Assembly (NCBI RefSeq): GCF_026151205.1
Contig: NC_087082.1
Location: 15,533,365 to 15,597,364 of the forward strand
From: Bolinopsis microptera
Taxonomy: Eukaryota; Ctenophora; Tentaculata; Lobata; Bolinopsidae
Direction: 5' to 3'
DNA length: 64,000 nt
The position numbers were made by a program, and so were the translations under genes. The notes beneath the pieces are model-generated. The model was not told where the DNA came from, searched no databases, and was given only the letters and a program-made list of their open reading frames with translations. Within the stretch, counting starts at the first letter, position 1. Each line of letters begins with the position of its first letter. Below, piece by piece: positions 19,730 through 32,600 of the stretch.

Positions 19730-20608
19730 TTAACGAAACAATCAAACAACAGTGCCACAGTGGAGACCGAGAAGCATTATAAAAATATTCTATCATGCGC
19801 GGCCCAGTAGTATTAGTAATACTAATAGTATAGCGTGTCACGTTACCAAAACATAAAACGATTTTTTTGTCTATCATACATGCTATACTATTCAAGTATA
19901 TTATTTCTTTTGCCCCAATACAAGCTGTGACGCTATCAGCTATGGGCCTCCCGCGGCCAATTAATTCGTTGGCATGCCCATGTGCATGGTACATGGCCCG
20001 AGCCGTGAAGGGGCGACACGCCGCGCGCGAACTCAACGAGCTTAAGTCCGTTTTGGCTCATATGTTTACACAAAATGGATCATTTGCTCTTATGTCTTAC
20101 TGCTGACACAGCATGAATACAATTATTTAATTGGCTTCAAGGTGTTAGGGGTTCTGGGCTGCCGAAGTTTAAAATGCGCATTTGTACAGCACGTGACTGG
20201 TAAGTCCTCATTTGTACTTCGAAGCGAATTCTGGACCCTTGTACATTATACTATTGTGTCCAATGATTTGCCAAACGTAAACCTGGAGCAGAAAACTCGA
20301 CTTTTTGTCCGTAAGAGCCCTAATTAATATAATATGGATATAATATTAATATAATATGGATATAATATGGATATAATATTAGGGGTGGGGGTGATAAAGT
20401 AAAAATTATTTCGTCGACCAAATTAAAATAATTCTTATAAATGTAAACATTAATGCTATTGTTAACATTGCAAAACACATTTCTACAAAGGACAATCTGG
20501 GTACGTCAGAATTTCAAGTCAGAACATAAAACATGAATTAGGGCACAGGTAAAAGAATAATCCAATCTCGCTTCAAGAGTAACCGATCAAGTCTGCCGGA
20601 TCATATGA
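19730..20608. other. Intergenic stretch with repeat remnants
   Basis: Contains ATGCGCGGCCCAGTAG near 19796, also found in the element at 48471-49051, a GC-rich segment around 19940-20035, and an AT-rich tract of TATAATATGGA repeats near 20325-20385. No gene can be supported. Confidence 0.5.
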
Positions 20609-23600
20609 TCAAGTTTCGACTTGTTTGGGTCGTTCAACTCGTTTCCTTCTCCTAGTCGGGTCCTCGCCCCTGCAAATGATTAATTTTAGCAGTTGATGGT
20701 AGTAATTTAATGTACTGTGATCTGGTTCCAATTCCAGACACCAGGACAAAATCGCAGCGATATATAATTGAGATTCGCGGCAAACAATCGCAATTACCGA
20801 TAACATCTCCACTACAAAACCTTTACCTGATGTAAGTGTTCATGATGAACTGGAAGGTAGCCAACTGTTGTCTGGAAGGGGCCCGGATATAAGGCGGTGC
20901 TGGCAAGGGCCCAGGCAGATGTATTTCTTCTTCCAGCTCAAATGTGTCCGGCATGTTGACGGGAGACGTTGGGGGCGCTCCAAACTCACCTCCTAGGGTT
21001 TCGTGCACCTAAACATTTTTTAAATTGTGTGACTATATTCTTACTGAGTAATTCTTACTTAGTAGTATTGAATAATCAAAATTAAGTAGACACTACAACG
21101 ACAATGTAGTGTAGTGATGAAAAATACACAGACAGAAACGGCAACCAACTCCACCTTACCAAGTGATGGTGAGACAGGTCAAGGTTTGAAGCTTTAAGAA
21201 GCTCCTCTTCGTTCATAAGATGGTGAGTAGTCGTAGTAGCGGAAGAAACTGCCTGTATGATAGGGAAAATGTTAGCTAGAACTGAATAAAAGCTATGGTA
21301 AAGGGGTTGTGGTGAATTTAGTACAGAATTTAATACAGACAGACCTTAGTATTTTTTGACGAGAACCCTAAAAGTGCCAGAAATGTAAAATCACAGTTTA
21401 ATATAATAAAATTAATATATATTGTTTAAAAACGAACTCTATCAACCTTAGATCTACGGTACCTGATGTTGTTGAGCGCAGTTCAGAATATTGGTGACAT
21501 GTTGAGAGGTGTTGTGCATGCAACTACTCTGTTTGTGCTGCTTTGAGCTGTGGTGCTCGTGTTTGTGATGTCGAGAATACTGTTGCTGCTGCGGTTGCTG
21601 AGCGGTCGATTGTGGTTGCTGAGTTGCTGTTGGTGGTAGCTGACCAACTTGTTGCTGTGGGGCAGCTGGGGTCGGGGTATGTTGACCTTGAGACGTAGTC
21701 ACCTGCTGTTATTAACAGTTAGGGATTATTATAGCGAATACACAAAAGAGAATTGTACTAATCCAGTTCACCCCCCCCCCCCATCCCCTTCTTACACCCC
21801 TCCCTTCCTCCAACCGACAGAAAGCTAACCTGGTGATGTTGCACGTGCTGCTGAATAATCAGAAAGCTAACCTGGTGATGTTGCACGTGCTGCTGAATAA
21901 TCAGAAAGCTAACCTGGTGATGTTGCACGTGCTGCTTAATAATCATAAAGCTAACCTGGTGATGTTGCACGTGCTGCTGAATAATCAGAAAGCTAACCTG
22001 GTGATGTTGCACGTGCTGCTGAATAATCAGAAAGCTTACCTGGTGATGTTGCACGTGCTGCTGAATAATCAGAAAGCTTACCTGGTGATGTTGCACGTGC
22101 TGCTGAATAATCAGAAAGCTTACCTGGTGATGTTGCACGTGCTGCTGAATAATCAGAAAGCTTACCTGGTGATGTTGCACGTGCTGCTTAATAATCAGAA
22201 AGCTAACCTGGTGATGTTGCACGTGCTGCTTAATAATCAGAAAGCTAACCTGGTGATGTTGCACGTGCTGCTGAATAATCAGAAAGCTAACCTGGTGATG
22301 TTGCACGTGCTGCTTAATAATCAGAAAGCTAACCTGGTGATGTTGCACGTGCTGCTTAATAATCATAAAGCTAACCTGGTGATGTTGCACGTGCTGCTGA
22401 ATAATCAGAAAGCTAACCTGGTGATGTTGCACGTGCTGCTGAATAATCAGAAAGCTTACCTGGTGATGTTGCACGTGCTGCTGAATAATCAGAAAGCTTA
22501 CCTGGTGATGTTGCACGTGCTGCTGAATAATCAGAAAGCTTACCTGGTGATGTTGCACGTGCTGCTGAATAATCAGAAAGCTTACCTGGTGATGTTGCAC
22601 GTGCTGCTTAATAATCAGAAAGCTAACCTGGTGATGTTGCACGTGCTGCTGAATAATCAGAAAGCTTACCTGGTGATGTTGCACGTGCTGCTGAATAATC
22701 AGAAAGCTTACCTGGTGATGTTGCACCGTGCACGTGCTGCTTAATAATCAGAAGGCTAACATGGTGATGTTGCACGTGCTGCTGAATAATCAGAAAGCTA
22801 ACCTGGTGATGTTGCACGTGCTGCTGAATAATCAGAAAGCTTACCTGGTGATGTTGCACGTGCTGCTTAATAATCATGTTGTAATATGGTATTTAGAGAT
22901 ATCTTTTAGGATATCTTAGTTTTAGTATAACGTTTAAGGGACGTAGAATTTAGTATGTATTTCCGGGTATATAATAACCAATGTTTTTATATGTTCGTAT
23001 TTGGGAGTTACACATTTTGAGTGTAAGTCGGTTGGCTGGCAGAACTACTGTCAGACTAACTGTCTGAAACGAGCCGTCCGCTCACTTTGCACCTGACTTA
23101 CAGCCAGGCCTGTGGTTGGTCCTCGCGACCACAGCGTGACTGCTAGTGGAGTGCTCATTGGCGAGACGGCGTGTCACGTGGTACAAGCAGATGCGTTGTG
23201 CCGTCACGCAGTGTGGCGTGACGAAGTTTTGAGAGTATACCCGGAGAGCCGGATGTGGAGAGCTCACTTCTTAGTTGCCCCTTAATCATTTTAAGGGATT
23301 CGAATTGACGGTAGCCAGTCTTACTGAGCACTACCATTTGTGATTAGACACGTCGTGTGATCTATTAGTCACGTCAATCGCTTGGAGCGAACACTTGGAA
23401 GTTTTATCTGTTGACGTTCACTTTGTATTACTTTTCCTTTTAATTAATTATTCATTTTAATATACTCGTTTCATTTCTACCTTACGGTACGCCCTGCCGT
23501 TCGTGCTTCGTGACTAGAGCTTGACTAGCATACACTAAATACCAAGAGAACTCCGTTTTCTATATCTGGAGGCCACTTTTAGTGTTGCTATTTTTGCTCG

Positions 23601-26600
23601 TAATCCTTCTAGTATCACCTATATTCAGTATAGTTTCGTTTAAGATCCTAACGTTTCTCATTTGATAAGCTAAGTTCGGTGTACATCGCAGTGCAGAAGA
23701 ATTACGTGGAGATTGTTCGAGATCTTCAGTACTTCCTACTAGACTTGGTAAGTGTTGCTACACATTTTGTAGTACCTGTATATTCCAGTTGAGTGCGATC
23801 GTTTTGACGAGCACCTAGTTTACAGCCGCTTGTAGACTTCAGTACGTTATTACCTAGTTTGTCAGTGAGATTTGCGTAGTTTTAGCAACCTTACTTTTCG
23901 TACATCTACTCAGGAGTGATAGACGTAGAAGTTACAGTTCCAGTAAAGCAAAGTAAAGTCTTGACTAGAAGATTTTCCAGCAACGTGAAGAGTACGCCTG
24001 TTCCTGTACTTATCTACTCTATTTGTAAGTGTACTTTTACATTTAGATTCACTTTTTAGCATGTGTGATAGTTATACAGCTGAAATGGAGTGGGCGACGT
24101 TGATTTTAGAAAGGGGTAAGATTCAGTCTAGCATTGATGAAATAATGAAGGAGATAGATGGTTTAGATCCTGGTGCAGATAGCAATAGCATTTCCGAATT
24201 AGAAGATAAGTTGAAGGACCTACATTCAGCTTTAGAATGCCTGCAGGATAAGATTGATAATGCACGGCCTAAGCCAGTTAGCACAGTTACTAACGCCCCT
24301 CCAGCTAGTTCTAGCAGTAGATTTCAAGAGAACGTGCACGTTATGAATCCTGTTATTAAATCCGAGCAGGTTCAGTTTAGAAACGCGAACACCGAGGATG
24401 ATTTTGGTAACAGTATTATAACCCCATTGAATAGTTCAGTAGCTGGTCCACATTTGACAGGTGCCAGGCCTCCCAAGCCTCCTTATTTTGAAACTGGATC
24501 TAATTTCATCAAATTTGCCAGGCGATTCAAGGAGCATTTGATTCTATGTGGGCATAGTGGTGGTTCGGATGTTAGTACGTACATGTTGTCATACATTCGT
24601 TGTGAATCCACTTGGGAAACACTGCAGAAAGTCTCTCTCAGGCCGGAAGAGAAATGCAATATCGATCTTCTCGTTAAGCGATACTCAGAGGAGATGTTTC
24701 CTTCTACTCAATCTTGGGCCTTTAGAACTGAGCTCATGTCGTTGCGTCAGTTACCTAGTGAGAACCTCCAGCAGTTCATTGCACGTATAGAGGAGCTTGC
24801 TTTGAAAGCTGGGTATGACTGCGAGTCTAAAAGGGACGAGAGTTGTATGCATGTTCTGGTTGTAGGAGCTCGTGACATAGCTGTAAGGACTAAGCTTTAT
24901 GAGTCCCAGTTACATTCCTATAGTGAGGCGGTTAAACTAGCAATCCACACTGAGCGTATAGCGTTAGCTGTTGGTGGTGAACCAGGTGGTTTCACTCAGG
25001 CCCCGGATACGATTTTCGCTGTAAATAATTCTGAATTAAATGGCCAGAGAACTAGAGTTGCAGCACCTGGGCAAAATCGGGACCGTGTTATGACGGACAC
25101 TAGGCAGGAGATTTATCGTCCTGAATGTCCTCCTTCCCAGTCGGGAGTTAACCAGCACACTGGCCATTCATGGACTCCTAATCTAGTTAGCAATAGTTTT
25201 AGGGGTGGTATGAGGAATGATGATCGTAGAAACCCGCCTGGTCAATCACGTTATCAGCCAGCTCGAAATTACGTGGGTAGTTCGAGTAATCGGGGATCAC
25301 GTAATGTCCGCCCCCAGTTAGAAGGTTGTTGGGAGTGTGGTGATAGTGAGCATTTTCAGAGAAACTGTCCGAGCAGATTTGCTGGGAATAGAGTTAGATA
25401 TCAGGACAGAGGGTCTGCATATCAGAATGGTCATGGCCAGCATCGTGGGAACAGAGCATATAGACCTCGAAATCAGGGGCCTTTAAACTTCTAAAGGGTG
25501 GCCCTAGATTTAAAAGGAGGTCACCCGCGGTCAAAAACACACGTTACTATGAAGATTGTAACGAGATTGGTGGCAGTAAGGGAAACTGCATTTTGGTTGG
25601 AGGAAATTGTGCGGGTAGATCAGCAAATTTCTTCGTGGATACGGGATCATCCATTTCTATAGTTGCTGAATCATTTGTCAGATTTATAGATAAGTTTGAA
25701 AAGGTTGTATCGTGTAATCTCAAGCTTAAGTCTTTTTCGGGTAATGACATAAAAACTTTCGGTCAGATTAAGCTTCCAGTGGTTATTGCCGGAAAATCTT
25801 TTGAACACACGTTAGTTGTTTCTGAATTTCATGAGGCAGAGGTTCTGATAGGCATGGATTTGATGTTTGATCAGGGGATCAATATTAATGCCAGGGATAG
25901 ATTACTGTATACTAACAAGGGTTCATCGTGTTTTAGAACACCCCCTAAACCCACTAAGCGCTGCATGAAGGTAGTATGCAATGAAACAGTAATTATACCA
26001 CCTCTCTCGGGCACTCATATACAAGGCAAATTGCTGCGACCTAGAAGTCAACGTGATGATGTTTATGGACAGTTAGAACCTCATATTAACACGGTTGTAG
26101 GCACTGGCATATTCACAGCGCACTCTCTCATACGGTCTGAGGACAACATGGTCCCTGTTAGAGTCATGAATCCTACAGATAAGCCTGTGAAGATAAGTAA
26201 GAGAACCTGGCTGGGCAAGATGAAGCCAGTAGAGTTTGGTGAGCGAGTGATGAGAGTAACCTGTGAAACGGTTAATGCGATATCATCTGATTGTTCAGTG
26301 CCAGAGGTGAGCAAGCTAGCTGACGAGGAGCCGCTAGTTAAGGAATGGGATAGAGAGAGTCTTTTCAAGCAGTTAAAGTTAGACGAGTTGAAGATTAGCG
26401 AGGAAGACAAGAATGATCTTCGAGAGACTGTGTGGGAGTATAGAACCGTTTTCTCGAGTGGAGAGCATGATTTAGGTTGTTGTAATTTCTTTGAGGCACA
26501 TCTCCAGCTCAAGGATAACTATAAGCCTAGATGGGTTCCATCGAGAAGGATTCCGTTTAAGCAGCAGCCGGAAATGGATAGACAGATTAGAGGTTTGCTT

Positions 26601-29600
26601 AGATCGGGTGTAGTTGAGGAATGCCCTGACCACTCTAATTTTAATTCTCCCCTTTTCCTGGTGCCATCAGGAGATCGCTCTAGATTAGTTGCGGATCTGA
26701 GAATGGTAAATTTAGAGCTTCAGGATGATTTGATGGAGCTGCCTAACTTGAACCACATTTTAGACAAAGTGGGCGATAAGAATCTGTATTCGACAGTGGA
26801 TTTGAGTAAATCTTTTCACCAGGTTCCGTATACCAAGGAATCCAGGCATGTCACGGCGTTCATGCACAATCAGAAACGGTATCAGTTTGCTAGAATGGTC
26901 ATGGGCCTGAAATCTAGTTCAGCTACGTTTACTAGAATGGTCATGCGGTTGATAAACGGTCTGGGTATATCAGATGCGTTAGCATTCTTCATAGATGATT
27001 TACTGATATTCACGCGTGATGTAAAATCTCACATTCAGATACTGTCAGTACTCTTTGCTCGTCTTAAGTTGGGTAATCTGAAACTAACACCTCGTAAGTG
27101 CAGATTTTTACGTGAGGAGGTTGAATATGTCGGTATTACTCTAACTAAGGAAGGAGTCAGGATGAACGACTCTCGTATAGAGCATATTAAGAGTCTAGAA
27201 CCTCGCAGTAATAGAGCTGAATTGCAATCAGTTTTAGGCATGTTGAATTATTCCAAGAAGTTCTGCAAGGGATATTCCGAGATAGCACGTCCTCTCTATG
27301 CGTTACTTCGTAAGAACAAGGTATTCGAGTGGACCGAGGATTGCCAGATTGCATTTCAGAAGTTACGTGACATGTTGATATCTAGTCCTGTCCTAGCATT
27401 TCCGGAGGTTAGTGATCCGGAAAATAGTTATGAGGTAACTTTGGATGGTTCTAAACACGCATTTGGTGGTACTTTGACTCAGTGGATCAAGGGTAAGAGG
27501 AGGGTAATTGCGTACTTTTCTCGTAAGGTTCCGGACCACAAGCGGATATGGCCGCAAACTCAGATTGAATTTGAGACTTTATATCAGACTCTGAAACATT
27601 TCTCGGTTTACTTACGTGGCGTTAAAAACTTCACGGTTATCACAGATTGTCTGCCACTCTTGAATATCACGACAATATTTTCTAAAATGTCGTCTTCGGT
27701 CATCAGGAAGCTTCAAGAGCTTGCTAACTATACTTTTACCATGAAGCATATCTCGGGGAAGAGTAACCAGATGTGTGATGGACTTAGTCGTTATAAGTAT
27801 CAGGTTTATGGTAAATCTCGAGAAAATGTTGCGAGCATTGGTCATAGTTCCACTTTTAGTCTTGATGCTGCGTTAGAGGGAGTAAACCGGGTGAGACGTG
27901 AACATTATAGATGTAAACACCCGATACTGTTTAAGAGGATGCAGGTACCAGTTAGCAGCGAGACTGTGGTTGATGATGATTGCAGTAATCTGATTGAGGA
28001 ATCTTGCAATGAGATGAGTGTTGAGGACAGTATGATTCCGGGGTTCTTGTTTGATGAAAATAGTGAAGACCCTAGTATTGTAAGCATTGTTCAGATTACG
28101 CCTGAGGTTGATAGCCGTCATTGCAATTGTAGTCTTACCCAGGCTGATCCTATTCCTACAGAGGAAGCATCAGTAGTGGAAATGGTTTCAGCGGTTACTA
28201 GTGATGTAAGCTCACTAGAGAGAGGGGTCAAATTTCTTAATCCTACCAATGAGCAGCTTAAACAGGCTCAGAAGGATGATGATATTTTAAACCAGGTCTA
28301 CAGTTGGGTTACCAAGGGTGAGAAACCTGTTGCCATTCAGACTAGTAAAATACCTCAGGAACTGTTGAGTTATTGGAAACAGTTTGATCTTATAAGTATC
28401 AAGGACGGGATACTTAAGAGACGTTGGACTGAAGTGAGGGATCCGGAGGGAAGTAGAGAGTTGATCATAGTCCCCGAATCCTTGCATGAATCTGTCCTGG
28501 ACATGGTGCACAACCAGGAGACCGCACATGCTGGAGTAGAAAATTGTCTTGAGGTCTGTAAACGACATTTCTACTGGCCGAAAATGGGTGAATGTTTCAA
28601 ATTGTGGATCGCAGCATGTTGCAAGTGTGCAGCTAGTAAGCCACCTCAGGCGTACAATAAGGCACCCCTCAAGCACATATTATTCCACTCCTTTAACTCA
28701 GCAATTTGTTTCGATCATATAGTTCCTGAGAAGGTTGGTGCTACACCTAGAGGTTATAAATATATTTTGACTATAACTGATTGTTGGTCAAATTATGTGG
28801 TAGCTATTCCTACTAAGACCCAGACAGCTAAGGAGAGCGTGTCCTTGATTCGTAGGTTTTGGATTGATCGTTTTGGCCAGCCTAGGTTCATGATGGCTGA
28901 TAATCATCCGGGGTTTAGAGCTAAGTATTTCGAGACCATAGCTCAAGCATTAGATTGCAAGTACATTCATGGCCAACCGTACGTTTCTCGTAGTACAGGT
29001 AGAGTTGAGAGAGCTAACCGTCGGTTGAATACTGCACTGAGAACCAGCTTACCACCGGGACGCTACCAGGATTGGGATCTTTGGTTATCTAGAGTAGTCT
29101 TTGTACTCAACTCATTGCGGAATCGGCACACAGGTTATTCTAGCAACAGGTTGGTGTTTGGTCGTGAGTTAAACACACCGTTAAGCCTGCTAGCTGAGAA
29201 TCGTAAGGATTTCGAGCTAGAGCCTATGAAGGAGAATGAGTTTGATGTTGAAGCATACGAGCTGTACAAGAATCTCAAGTTTATCACCAGGAAGGTGAGG
29301 GTCCAAGCTGAGCGTGATTTTTGCTATGCACAGAGATATCACGATAAACACGTTAAGGGACCATTCTTTGAGGAAGGTGAGGAAGCTTTTGTTTTGATAA
29401 ATTGTCCTAAGCACAAGTTCGGTCCCCGTTGGGTTGGCCCGTATAAGATCTCTAGGAAGATAAACGATCACTTGTACTGTCTAGATTTGCCTGATGGAGA
29501 GAAGAAGGTGTTTAACATTGGTAAGTTAAAACGATATGTCAGGAACAGATTTTCTAAGAAACTAGAGACTAGTCCTACAGTGCCGAAAACTGTGAGCAAG

Positions 29601-32600
29601 GAAGCTGAGTTGAAAATGGAATCATCGGACCGATTTGTAGATTATTCCGATAGTGACAGTGAAGAGGAGATAGATTTTCAACTGAGAAGAGCACCAGTTG
29701 TAGCAGGGAGAAGAGAGGTTCATCCGAAGAGGTTTCGTCCGGAGAGGGATGGTGCAGTTAGCATTCATAAACAACCTAGTTTAAGTTCCACTCCTAGGGT
29801 TGTAAATAGTCCTGCACAACTAGATATGAATTCTACTAATCCTAGTTTTAGTACTGTAACACCTCTCACACATAACATTCCCTCAGGCGATAGTGTAGAA
29901 ACAGTTGATAATTCTGCAGAGTTCTTCACTCCAGCTAGAGAGAGATCGGCCGCTAGAAGATCATCGAGTCCGATTGTTAGTGAAGGAACGATAGGTGCTA
30001 ACAGTTTTAGGTCACATGATGCTGAGGAGCACGACATTGACACAACAGGATCGCTTTCTCCTATAGATCTAGGGAGACAGAGCCCTCCGAGGGAGGAGCG
30101 CAGATATAACACTAGGAGACCTGAGGAACGGAGACAACCTGATCGTCTAGGAATCGATAAAGTTAGACTTGTTACGGATGTTCTTATGAAGCTCTTGAAC
30201 CAGTAGAAGTCGGGGAGATGACCTGATAGGGAAGTAACTAATACCTTGGAATCTAGTTTTAGTACAGTAATATCTTACGTATTTAGCTAGGCTTTCCATT
30301 TAGTACTTAGCGGTGATATTAATACCTTACTTAGGCTTAACACGTGTATCTTTCAGAACAGTACTGATAGGGATATTAGGATCTTTACTCGCAACACGAA
30401 CCGTTCAGGGCTGCTTTAGTGGCGGAAACGTAGAAACTTTCGAATTTATTTTGACTTCTTTGTTTGCTCGTCCAGGACGATTTAGAGATCCGATACATCT
30501 CTATCTAATGATGAAGACTCTACACCAAAGACTCTACAACTTGGTGCAAAGAGAAGTATTTGAAGTTTTGGAAAGTTTTGAAAGATTTGTGGAAGTCAAT
30601 TTCAGTTTTAACTTTAGGATTTTGAGGATTTAAATTTAATGCACAGGGTTAGGGCCGTGTATTTTATTTTGAGACTTGACTTATTTTAAGTTTTGGACTT
30701 TTGATGCGTGGGAGCATTGAAATTTAAATTTTGAATAGGGCGATTATTTTATTGTTTTAAAATATTCGAAAAAAATTTTTGGGTAGAGATGTTGTAATAT
30801 GGTATTTAGAGATATCTTTTAGGATATCTTAGTTTTAGTATAACGTTTAAGGGACGTAGAATTTAGTATGTGTTTCCGGGTATTATAATAACCAATGTTT
30901 TTATATGTTCGTATTTGGGAGTTACACATTTTGAGTGTAAGTCGGTTGGCTGGCAGAACTACTGTCAGACTAACTGTCTGAAACGAGCCGTCCGCTCACT
31001 TTGCACCTGACTTACAGCCAGGCCTGTGGTTGGTCCTCGCGACCACAGCGTGACTGCTAGTGGAGTGCTCATTGGCGAGACGGCGTGTCACGTGGTACAA
31101 GCAGATGCGTTGTGCCGTCACGCAGTGTAGCGTGACGAGTTTTGAGAGTATACCCGGAGAGCCGGATGTGGAGAGCTCACTTCTTAGTTGCCCCTTAATC
31201 ATTTTAAGGGATTCGAATTGACGGTAGCCAGTCTTACTGAGCACTACCATTTGTGATTAGACACGTCGTGTGATCTATAGTCACGTCAATCGCTTGGAGC
31301 GAACACTTGGAAGTTTTATCTGTTGACGTTCACTTTGTATTACTTTTCCTTTTAATTAATTATTCATTTTAATATACTCGTTTCATTTCTACCTTACGGT
31401 ACGCCCTGCCGTTCGTGCTTCGTGACTAGAGCTTGACTAGCATACACTAAATACCAAGAGAACTCCGTTTTCTATATCAGAAAGCTAACCTGGTGATGTT
31501 GCACGTGCTGCTGAATAATCAGAAAGCTAACCTGGTGATGTTGCAAGTGCTGCTGAATAATCAGAAAGCTAACCTGGTGATGTTGCACGGGGGGGGGGGG
31601 GGGGGGGGGGGGCCAATGGCATAAAATGGCATAAAATGGCATAAAATGGCATAAAATGGAGACTTTTTCTATGGAGAAAATGGAAAAACCCATGAGTAAT
31701 TCTCCATTTTCTCCATTTTATGCCATGAATTTTGTCAGCTCATAGTAGGCTACTAGATGCTTATACTAGGTTAGTAGAGGCACACTTCAGGCAAACTCAT
31801 AATTACTCAAGCCTAGTGTAAAGTTATTTCTACAGGCTACAGTAGGAGTGAGTAATAGGGGAGAGTAATAGGCACTGAGAAGTGAGACCTACATCCTCGA
31901 AAGTCGAAACAAGCTCGCACTGCAAAGAGGAGGCCTGCCTTCCGAGATCGCATTACCAGGGGGAAGCCTCGAGTCCAAATTTGTGTATCGGGGGTAGGTG
32001 TAGACTTCGATAAACCGAAAAACCAAAAAAATATTTTCGGCTAATAATGAAGAGGGTAGCATGAAACGTGGAGAAAAGTGGTTTTTAGAAAAACTTTGAA
32101 AAATTTAGACTTAGAAAATTTTCGGCCCGAGTCATTTTCGATACGTACCTCTCGTATCGAGAGCTCCCGATTCCGAGCTCGTGTTGCAAAGGGGAGGCCT
32201 GCCTTCCGAGATCGCATTACCAGGGGGAAGCCTCGAGTCCAAAATTGTGTACCGAGGGGTAATTTTCTAAGTCAAAATTTTTCAAAGTTTTTCTGAAAAA
32301 CACTTTTCTCCACGTTTCATGCTACCTTGTTCATTATAAGCCGAAAATATTTTGTCGGTCAAAATTTTTCAAATTTTATCTGAAAACCGCTTTTCTCCAC
32401 GTTTCATGCTACCCTGTTCATTATTTGCCGAAAATATTTTTTCGGTTTTTCGAAGTCCACACCTTCCCCTCGATACACAATTTTGGACACGAGGTAATGC
32501 GATCTCGGAAGGCAGGCCTCCCCTTTGCAACACGAGCTCGGAATCGGGAGCTCTCGATACGGGAGGTACGTATCGAAAATGACTCGGACCGAACATTTTC

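Larger units (their letters stand above)
22877..31475 (+). mobile_element. Ty3/Gypsy-type LTR retrotransposon, full length, young
   Basis: An 8.6-kb element on the plus strand, antisense to the host gene. It has two LTRs of about 687 bp differing at only about half a dozen positions, a primer-binding site, gag, a -1 frameshift signal, pol ordered protease, reverse transcriptase, RNase H, integrase, and a purine-rich tract. It is flanked by ATCA (22873-22876 and 31476-31479), a possible 4-bp target duplication. It lies inside the 42-bp minisatellite. RT before integrase places it in the Ty3/Gypsy (Metaviridae-like) class. I see no envelope gene. High LTR identity and open frames suggest a recent, possibly active insertion. 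Confidence 0.93.

Noticed and set aside
21833-22744. 303-codon plus-strand ORF of repeated MLHVLLNNQKANLV
   Set aside because: The unit length is a multiple of three and lacks stops, so this frame stays open by chance. The minus strand carries the gene and its splice signals.
21818-22876. CRISPR-like array of regular repeats
   Set aside because: The 42-bp units abut with no unique spacers and the context is an animal gene; it is a coding-region minisatellite.
30313-30633. Envelope-like third ORF of the retrotransposon
   Set aside because: No ATG start, no clear signal or membrane-anchor arrangement, and no family resemblance.
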